DNA from: Modestobacter lapidis
GTDB lineage: Bacteria > Actinomycetota > Actinomycetes > Mycobacteriales > Geodermatophilaceae
DNA: 64,000 bases
Assembly: GCA_019779905.1 (NCBI GenBank)
Contig: JABAKE010000020.1
Location: 1-64,000 of the forward strand
Reading direction: 5' to 3'
Shown here: piece by piece, positions 58,422 to 64,000 of the stretch
How positions within the stretch are numbered: position 1 is the stretch's first letter
How the letters are laid out: each line of letters opens with the position of its first letter
Notes under the pieces: generated by a model
Told to the model about the DNA's origin: nothing
The model's input: only the letters and a program-made list of their open reading frames with translations
Databases searched by the model: none
Program-made: the position numbers and the translations under genes

Positions 58422-59698
58422 TCCGGAGGCTCCGCCTGGACAACACGATCCCGATGCTGACCCAGGGGTACGCGTGGTTCCCCGACCGCCGCCGCGCCGC
58501 CGCCCGTGCCGGTGGCGTCCGGACCGCCCTGCACACCCGGCTGATGGGCCGGCGGACCCTGGGCGTGGCCGGGCCCGAGGGCGCCCGGTTCCTCTACGAC
58601 GAGGACCACGTGCATCGCCGCGGTGCGCTGCCCGAACCGGTGGTCAGCACGCTGTTCGGCCACGGCGCGGTGCACACGCTGGACGGCGAGGCGCACCGGG
58701 TGCGCAAGGCGATGTTCGTCGACCTGCTGATGGGCTCGGGAACGGGCGCGCTGGTCGACGCGGTCACCGCGGCCTGGGACGACGCCGTGCCGCAGTGGGC
58801 CGCCCGCCCCCGGGTGGTGCTGTTCGACGAGGTGGGCCGGGTGCTCACCCGCGGCGTGTGCAGCTGGGCCGGGGTGCCGCTGACCGAGGCGGAGGTGCCC
58901 GCGCTGGCCCGCGACCTGACCACCCTGGTCGACGGCTTCGCCACCGGCGCCCCGCGGCACTGGCGGGCGCGCCGGGTCCGGCAGCGGCGCGAGGCCTGGC
59001 TCGCCGGCCTGGTGGACGACGTGCGCAGCGGCGCCCGGACGGTCCCGGCGGGGTCGGTGGTCGACGTCGTCTGCCGGCACCGCGACTCCGACGGGGAGCT
59101 GCTCGAGCCCCGGGTGGCCGCGGTCGAGCTGCTCAACGTCCTGCGGCCGACGGTGGCCGTCTGCTGGTTCGTCGCCTTCGCCGCCCATGCGCTGCACTCC
59201 TGGCCGGCCAACCGGGACCGGCTGCGCACCGGGGACGCGGCGTTTCCGACGGCCTTCGCCCACGAGGTGCGGCGGTTCTACCCGTTCGCGCCGTTCATCG
59301 GTGGCCGGGCGCCGCGGGAGGTCGAGTGGAACGGCGTCCGGGTGCCGGCCGGGGCGATGGTGCTGCTCGACCTGTTCGGGCAGAACCACGACCCGCAGCT
59401 GTGGGGCGACCCCTACGTCTTCCGGCCCGAGCGGTTCCTCGCCGGCGGCGAGGTCCGGCGGATCGGCCCGTTCGAGCTGGTGCCGCAGGGCGCCGGCGAT
59501 CCGCGCACCGGGCACCGCTGCCCCGGGGAGGACGTCACGGTCGCGCTGCTGGCGGCGCTCGCCGGCCGGCTCGCCGCGCTGGAGTACGTGCTGCCCGAGC
59601 AGGACCTGTCGATCTCGCTGCGCCGCATTCCCGCACGGCCGGCCAGCCGTGTGGTGATGACTGTCGTCCGTCCCGGTCCGGCCGGACGTGCTACATAA
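58418..59698 (+). CDS. CYP152-type P450 peroxygenase, OleT-like
   Basis: A 426-residue P450 of the H2O2-using fatty-acid peroxygenase family. Evidence: the I-helix NVLRPTVAVCWFVAFAAHAL, with Arg243-Pro244 replacing the usual acid-alcohol pair; the heme loop PQGAGDPRTGHRCPGE with Cys368; and LFGHGAVHTLDGEAHRVRK. In this last segment Phe80 and His86 correspond to Phe79 and His85 of OleT, the decarboxylase, while hydroxylases BS-beta and SP-alpha have Gln at that point. It may therefore make terminal alkenes from fatty acids as well as hydroxy acids. It starts within the SIR2 stop codon, so translation is coupled. Confidence 0.88.
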   Translation: MIRRLRLDNTIPMLTQGYAWFPDRRRAAARAGGVRTALHTRLMGRRTLGVAGPEGARFLYDEDHVHRRGALPEPVVSTLFGHGAVHTLDGEAHRVRKAMFVDLLMGSGTGALVDAVTAAWDDAVPQWAARPRVVLFDEVGRVLTRGVCSWAGVPLTEAEVPALARDLTTLVDGFATGAPRHWRARRVRQRREAWLAGLVDDVRSGARTVPAGSVVDVVCRHRDSDGELLEPRVAAVELLNVLRPTVAVCWFVAFAAHALHSWPANRDRLRTGDAAFPTAFAHEVRRFYPFAPFIGGRAPREVEWNGVRVPAGAMVLLDLFGQNHDPQLWGDPYVFRPERFLAGGEVRRIGPFELVPQGAGDPRTGHRCPGEDVTVALLAALAGRLAALEYVLPEQDLSISLRRIPARPASRVVMTVVRPGPAGRAT

Positions 59699-59700
59699 AC

Positions 59701-59729
59701 TTGACGACGTGTCGACATGATGTTGTGAT
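59701..59729 (+). promoter_or_regulatory. Possible promoter of exported amidohydrolase
   Basis: TTGACG (59701-59706) with a 17-base spacer to TGTGAT (59724-59729), a weak -10. TGTCGACA (59710-59717), a perfect 8-base palindrome, lies in the spacer. The patch is AT-richer than its surroundings. Confidence 0.35.
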
Positions 59730-59806
59730 CCTCCGCGCACTCCACGCATAGTTGGGGCGCGCAATGGGCGGGCGTCAGGCATGGGTGTCCACGTGGGGAG
59801 AGCGCC

Positions 59807-62800
59807 GTGCCGCGCAGCCGATCGAGGATCCACTACAGCGGGCAGAGCCCGGCACGGGCCCGGCGGCGTCGGCGTCGCGCCTCGGCGATGGTGACCGTCT
59901 CCGGGCTCGCCGTCGCCTCTCTCGTTGTCGGGACGGCGGTGGCCCCGCACCCGGCCAGTGCCGGAGACGGGTCCTCCCGGACGGTGGAGGTGCCGATGTC
60001 GGAGGTCACCAACCTCGCGGCAGCGGTGTCCCCGGACGGCGGCACCGTCGTCCTCGACGTCTACTCGATGCTGTGGACGGTCCCGGCCGACGGCGGGGTG
60101 GCGACACAGATCACCGAGCCGTCGCTGGAGGCCACCCGGCCCGTCTACTCGCCCGATGGCGGGCTCATTGCCTTTCAGAGTTACCGCGGCGGGTACTACC
60201 ACATCTGGGTGGTCCGCCCGGACGGGACGGGGCTCCGTCAGCTGACGTTCGGTTCCCATGACGACCGTGAGCCGGCGTGGTCACCCGACGGCAGCGCCAT
60301 CACCTTCGCCTCCGACCGCGCGGGCGAGGGATCGTTCGACATCTACGCCGTCGCCGTCGACAGCGGTGATCTGACCCGCTGGACGAGCAGTGCCACCGAG
60401 GAGTACGAGCCTGCCTGGTCCCCCGACGGCAACGAGATCGCCTTCGTCGAGGCGGAGGGCCGGAACACGCTGATCGCCGCGGTCGACCGGGACGGCAATC
60501 GCCGCCCTCTGACCACCGGCGGACGGGCACCGTCCTGGACGCCGGACGGGTCCGGCGTCCTCTACTGGCAGGGCGGCGGCCTGTTCCTCAACGGCACCGC
60601 CGTCACCCAGGGCGAGGACGTCTTCACCTTCGCCCCGCGGTGGATGTCGGACAGCACGTTCCTCTACACGGCCGACGGCCGGGTGTGGATCCGGGACCTG
60701 ACGACTGGGGCGCGACAGGAGATCCCCTTCGAGGCGGTCGTGGAGCTCGAGCGGCCCGTATGGGAACCCAAGGAACGGGAGTGGAGCTCATCGGCGCCCC
60801 ACTCCGTTGAGGGGCTGGTCAACCCCCGGCTGTCGCCCGACGGCCGAACCATCGTTTTTGGCGCGCTCAACGACCTACACCTCCTGACCGCGGGGAAGCC
60901 GCGGCAGCTGACCGACGACCAGTACTGGGAGTACGACGTCGAGTGGTCCCGGGATGGGCAGGCGATCACGTACACCTCGGACAAGCAGGGGTCGCCGGAC
61001 GTGTACCGGCGCGACCTCGCGACCGGTCAGGAGCAGAAGCTCACCAGCGGTGCGGGGGCCGAGTACGGCGCCTCGCTGTCCCCGGACACGGCACGGCTGG
61101 CCTACCTGGACCAGGACAACGGCCTGCAGGTCCTCGACCTCGCCAGCGGCGCGGTGACCAGCCTCGGTGCCGGTCCCGGAGGGGAACTGTGGGAGGGGAC
61201 GTCGTGGTCGCCGGACGGCCGGTACCTGGCCCTGGGTGACGGTGCCTTCGCCCCGAACAAGCGGTTCCGCGAGGACTTCAACTCCATCTGGGTGGTCGAC
61301 ACGCAGACCGGCGCCCAGGTCCCCTACCCGGTGGCAGACGACGGATCGATCGCCGACCTCGGTGACAGCGGGCCGGTGTGGTCCCCGGACGGCGCCTGGA
61401 TGGCCTTCATCATGGAGTCCGTCCTCTGGGTCATCCCCGTGGGGCCGGATGGCGCGCCGACCGGCCCGGCCCGGCAGGTGACCGAGGAGACCGCCGACTC
61501 CCCGTCCTGGAGCGGGGACTCGCAGCGGCTGCTCTACCTCCACCACGGGGAGCTCACGTCCGTCGGTATCGACGGGGGCGACGTCCGCGAGCACGAGGTG
61601 AAGCTGAAGTGGCAGGACGATGTCGCCCACGGGCGCACGGTTATCCATGCCGGACGAATGTGGGACGGCGTGAGCGAGGAGGCGGTCGAGGACGTCGACA
61701 TCGTCCTCGACGGAGACCGGATCGTCCGCGTCGAGCCGCACCGGGATCGCGGCCACCGGGGCGCGCGGTTCATCGACGCCTCCGACCAGACCGTGATGCC
61801 CGGCATGTTCGAGATGCACAGCCACCCGCAGGACATGCGCTTCTACGGCACCAAGTGGTGGAACTTCTACTTGTCCATGGGCTTTACCTCGACCGTGTCG
61901 ATGGGAGGGTTCCTCAACGAGGCGGTGTCCGCCCGGGAATCCCTCGCCGCCGGCGAGCTGCTCGGGCCGCGTTCCTTCGTCGCCGGTGAACTCATCGACG
62001 GCTCCCGCGTCTCGCACCCCGAGACGCGCGCGATCGTGTCCGACGAGCAGCTGGAGCGGGAGCTGGACCGGCAAAGCGCCCTCGAGCCCGACCTCTACAA
62101 AACCTACGTTCGGACAGCGCCGCATCACATGGCCCGGGTTGCGGAGGTCGCGCACGCTGAGGGAGTTCCGGCCTTCTCGCACATCCTCACCACGACCGCC
62201 ACGCTCGGGTTGGACGGCACGAGTCACCTGGGTGCCACCCAACGTGCCGGCTACAACAACGTCACCAGCCCGGCCGGACGCAGCTACCAGGACGTGGTCG
62301 ACGTGTACTCCGCCGGCGGCGTCGACCTCGTGGCCACGCCGTTCAACGCGGCAGGCCTGCTCGGGCTGCAGCCTGGGCTGGCCGACGATCCGCGGGTGCA
62401 GCGACTGCTGCCGGCCAGCGACATCGCGCGCGTCGAGGAAGCCGTGGCCACCGTGCCGACGGCCGAGCAGGTGGCGCGGATCTCGGCGTCGACCGCTCTG
62501 TACGCGGAGATTCTGCGGGCCGGAGGGAACGTATCGGCCGGAACGGACTCCCCCCTGGCCATCCCGGGGATCCAGAACCACATGGTCCTGCGGTCCCTCG
62601 TCGCCGGTGGCATGACCGAGGCGGAAGCGCTCCGGACGGCGACCAGTATCGCGGCCGAGACCATGGGCGTGGCCGCGGACCTGGGCACGGTCGAGCCCGG
62701 CAAGCTGGCCGACCTGGTGTTCATCGACGGCGACCCGCTGGCCGACATCGACCAGCTCGTCAACGTGGGCGCGACCATGAAGGGCGGCCAGCACACCACG

Positions 62801-62839
62801 CAGGAGGAGATCCTGGCGGCGTTCCCCGAACGGCCGTGA
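59807..62839 (+). CDS. Exported beta-propeller/amidohydrolase fusion
   Basis: A 1010-residue secreted protein. The N-terminus is a long Sec- or Tat-type signal (RARRRRRRASAMVTVSGLAV ... APHPASA) cleaved after ASA. Residues ~60-600 hold many TolB/PD40 propeller blades marked by repeated SPDGG/WSPDG/WTPDG units; residues ~620-1010 are an amidohydrolase: TVMPGMFEMHSHPQDMRFYG (HxH), AHAEGVPAFSHIL, GTDSPLAIPGIQNHM and TMGVAADLGTVEPGKLADLV. It probably hydrolyses an amide or lactone outside the cell, with the propeller guiding substrates. Codon use near the 3' end appears less GC-rich than its neighbours, a possible sign of transfer. The GTG at 59807 was chosen. Confidence 0.88.
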   Translation: MPRSRSRIHYSGQSPARARRRRRRASAMVTVSGLAVASLVVGTAVAPHPASAGDGSSRTVEVPMSEVTNLAAAVSPDGGTVVLDVYSMLWTVPADGGVATQITEPSLEATRPVYSPDGGLIAFQSYRGGYYHIWVVRPDGTGLRQLTFGSHDDREPAWSPDGSAITFASDRAGEGSFDIYAVAVDSGDLTRWTSSATEEYEPAWSPDGNEIAFVEAEGRNTLIAAVDRDGNRRPLTTGGRAPSWTPDGSGVLYWQGGGLFLNGTAVTQGEDVFTFAPRWMSDSTFLYTADGRVWIRDLTTGARQEIPFEAVVELERPVWEPKEREWSSSAPHSVEGLVNPRLSPDGRTIVFGALNDLHLLTAGKPRQLTDDQYWEYDVEWSRDGQAITYTSDKQGSPDVYRRDLATGQEQKLTSGAGAEYGASLSPDTARLAYLDQDNGLQVLDLASGAVTSLGAGPGGELWEGTSWSPDGRYLALGDGAFAPNKRFREDFNSIWVVDTQTGAQVPYPVADDGSIADLGDSGPVWSPDGAWMAFIMESVLWVIPVGPDGAPTGPARQVTEETADSPSWSGDSQRLLYLHHGELTSVGIDGGDVREHEVKLKWQDDVAHGRTVIHAGRMWDGVSEEAVEDVDIVLDGDRIVRVEPHRDRGHRGARFIDASDQTVMPGMFEMHSHPQDMRFYGTKWWNFYLSMGFTSTVSMGGFLNEAVSARESLAAGELLGPRSFVAGELIDGSRVSHPETRAIVSDEQLERELDRQSALEPDLYKTYVRTAPHHMARVAEVAHAEGVPAFSHILTTTATLGLDGTSHLGATQRAGYNNVTSPAGRSYQDVVDVYSAGGVDLVATPFNAAGLLGLQPGLADDPRVQRLLPASDIARVEEAVATVPTAEQVARISASTALYAEILRAGGNVSAGTDSPLAIPGIQNHMVLRSLVAGGMTEAEALRTATSIAAETMGVAADLGTVEPGKLADLVFIDGDPLADIDQLVNVGATMKGGQHTTQEEILAAFPERP

Positions 62840-62965
62840 GCTGACGGGCCGGCGCGAGCGGCCGGTCGGTCGGCTGGGACGAGGGACGGGCCACCTCCTC
62901 GACGGGGCGCTCCTGCACCCGGCGCGGAGGTGGCTCCCCGCCGTTCCGGTCGGTAGGTTCAGGCC

Positions 62966-63757
62966 ATGATCGTGAGCACACGGAACGACGTCCGTGTGAG
63001 CGGTGTCCCCGGCGGCCGGCCCGTCGTGTTCGCCCACGGGTACGGCTGTGACCAGAACATGTGGCGGTTCATGACCCCCGACTTCGAGGTCGACCACCGG
63101 GTGGTCACCTTCGACCACGTCGGTTTCGGGCACTCCGACCTGTCGGCCTACGACCCGGTGAAGTACGGCTCGCTGCGCGGGTACGCCGATGACCTCGTCG
63201 AGGTGCTCGAGGAGCTCGACCTGACCGACGTGGTGTTCGTCGGCCACTCGGTGAGCGCGATGATCGGCCTGCTGGCCTACCGGCAGGCGCCGCACCGGTT
63301 CGGCGCGATGGTGATGGTCGGCCCCAGCCCCCGGTACGTCGACGCCGAGGGCTACGCCGGCGGGTTCTCCCGGGCGCAGATCACCGAACTGCTCGACAGC
63401 CTCGACGCCAACCACCTCGGCTGGTCGGCCGCGATGGCCCCGGTGATCATGGGCAACCCCGACCGGCCGGAGCTGGCCGCGGAACTGACCAACAGCTTCT
63501 GCCGCACGGCGCCGGACGTGGCGCGGCAGTTCGCCCGGGTCTCGTTCCTGTCCGACAACCGGGCGGACCTCGCCTCGCTGTGGCTGCCGACGCTGGTGCT
63601 GCAGTGCGCCGAGGACGTGATCGCGCCGGAGTTCGTCGGCCGCTACGTGCACGACCACGTGCCGGGCAGCGTCTTCCACCAGCTCGCCGCCACCGGGCAC
63701 TGCCCGAATTTGAGCGCACCGGACGAGACGACCGCCGCCATCCGGTCGTTCCTCTGA
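62966..63757 (+). CDS. rsbQ: RsbQ-like alpha/beta hydrolase
   Basis: A 263-residue alpha/beta hydrolase very like Bacillus subtilis RsbQ: FAHGYGCDQNMWRF, VVTFDHVGFGHSDLSAYDPV, the nucleophile elbow VFVGHSVSAMIGLLAYRQAP, MVMVGPSPRYVDAEGYAGGF and LQCAEDVIAPEFVGRYVHDH, with catalytic His in TGHCPNLSAPDET. RsbQ makes a small signal molecule for its partner phosphatase RsbP in energy-stress activation of a sigma factor. The next gene encodes a PAS protein, as in the RsbQ-RsbP module. The ATG at 62966 gives MIVSTRNDVRVSG. Confidence 0.9.
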   Translation: MIVSTRNDVRVSGVPGGRPVVFAHGYGCDQNMWRFMTPDFEVDHRVVTFDHVGFGHSDLSAYDPVKYGSLRGYADDLVEVLEELDLTDVVFVGHSVSAMIGLLAYRQAPHRFGAMVMVGPSPRYVDAEGYAGGFSRAQITELLDSLDANHLGWSAAMAPVIMGNPDRPELAAELTNSFCRTAPDVARQFARVSFLSDNRADLASLWLPTLVLQCAEDVIAPEFVGRYVHDHVPGSVFHQLAATGHCPNLSAPDETTAAIRSFL

Positions 63758-63768
63758 CGGGCCGGGCC

Positions 63769-64000
63769 ATGGCGGCCGAGCGCCGGCGTGACGACGCCGG
63801 GCGCGCGCACCTGGACCAGCTGCTGGAGGACGATTCGGCGGACCTGTACGAGAACGCCCCGTGCGGCTACCTCTCCACGCTGCCCGACGGGACGATCGTC
63901 AAGGTCAACCGGACCTTCTGCGCCTGGACCGGGCTGGCCGGCGAGCAGCTGCTGCGCACCAAGCTGCGCGACCTGCTCAGCGTCGGCGGCCAGGTCTTCC
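63769..64000 (+). CDS. PAS domain protein, N-terminal part (probable RsbP-like phosphatase)
   Basis: Only the first ~77 residues are in the window. MAAERRRDDAGRAHLDQLLE is a helix, then LYENAPCGYLSTLPDGTIVK and VNRTFCAWTGLAGEQLLRTK form a PAS domain start. The position directly after rsbQ suggests RsbP, a PAS-linked PP2C phosphatase that dephosphorylates STAS anti-sigma antagonists. Its phosphatase domain, if present, is beyond the window. The STAS protein at 52119 could be a target, but it is not in the same operon. Confidence 0.7.
   Translation, partial: MAAERRRDDAGRAHLDQLLEDDSADLYENAPCGYLSTLPDGTIVKVNRTFCAWTGLAGEQLLRTKLRDLLSVGGQVF

Noticed and set aside
60875-63700. A 941-residue reverse-strand open frame under the amidohydrolase and RsbQ genes
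   Set aside because: No domain recognisable; it is antisense to two genes with clear motifs and signal peptide.
1-64000. tRNA, rRNA, CRISPR array, transposase, integrase or origin
   Set aside because: No tRNA-like fold with CCA region, no rRNA sequence, no regular short repeats with spacers and no recombinase motifs were seen by eye. Small RNAs without strong signals could be missed.

Overview
This is GC-rich chromosomal DNA of an actinobacterium. GTG starts, start-stop overlaps, apparently leaderless promoters, a mycothiol-type DsbA protein, Liv-type transport, DUF1206 proteins and an RsbQ/RsbP-like pair fit Geodermatophilaceae or a close relative, but the genus is an inference from style and not from a marker gene. 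No rRNA, tRNA, CRISPR array, transposase, integrase or origin was recognised.

Layout. 1-10.6 kb: housekeeping and accessory genes (SnoaL-like protein, KstD-like flavoprotein, SDR, AEC transporter, phospholipase D, CAP lipoprotein, diguanylate cyclase, DsbA-like protein) ending in an aldehyde dehydrogenase (ALDH). 10.7-15.5 kb: a one-strand catabolic cassette (MarR regulator, LLM monooxygenase, orphan NMT1-type binding lipoprotein, SDR, esterase). It is bracketed by two 87-base copies of the ALDH 3' end, each followed by a strong hairpin, so it looks inserted. 15.7-24 kb: type II NADH dehydrogenase, two hydrolases, an ArsR-like regulator with a divergent target, a DoxX-like protein, a DEAD-box helicase with a structured leader, and an MFS transporter.

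24-46.6 kb is a large catabolic region: ALDH and acyl-CoA ligase facing a PaaX-type regulator, then SDR, amidohydrolase, a second ligase, MaoC hydratase, RidA protein, a LigJ/ACMSD-type amidohydrolase and a tandem acyl-CoA dehydrogenase, many joined by 4-base start-stop overlaps; then SDR and P450 on the other strand; then a SnoaL-like protein; then a class III extradiol dioxygenase with a complete LivGFHM-K transporter; a perfect terminator; and a PobA-type 4-hydroxybenzoate hydroxylase. Together they suggest import, ring hydroxylation, ring cleavage and CoA-dependent breakdown of an aromatic acid. The true substrate cannot be read from sequence.

46.7-64 kb: a ~1000-residue sacsin/Hsp90-like ATPase; a small protein resembling only the C-terminal domain of Erm/KsgA rRNA methyltransferases, preceded by an 11-codon leaderless ORF with an Arg-Leu-Arg motif; a MetE-like protein; a STAS protein; two DUF1206 proteins; an operon of a catalase-fold protein, a SIR2 protein with a possible macro-like N-terminal part, and a CYP152 peroxygenase with the OleT-type histidine; an exported beta-propeller/amidohydrolase; and RsbQ with the start of a PAS protein (likely RsbP). 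The strongest leads for something new are the truncated Erm-like gene with its leader, the catalase-like/SIR2/CYP152 operon, the duplicated-end cassette, and a hairpin repeat family with compensatory stem changes.
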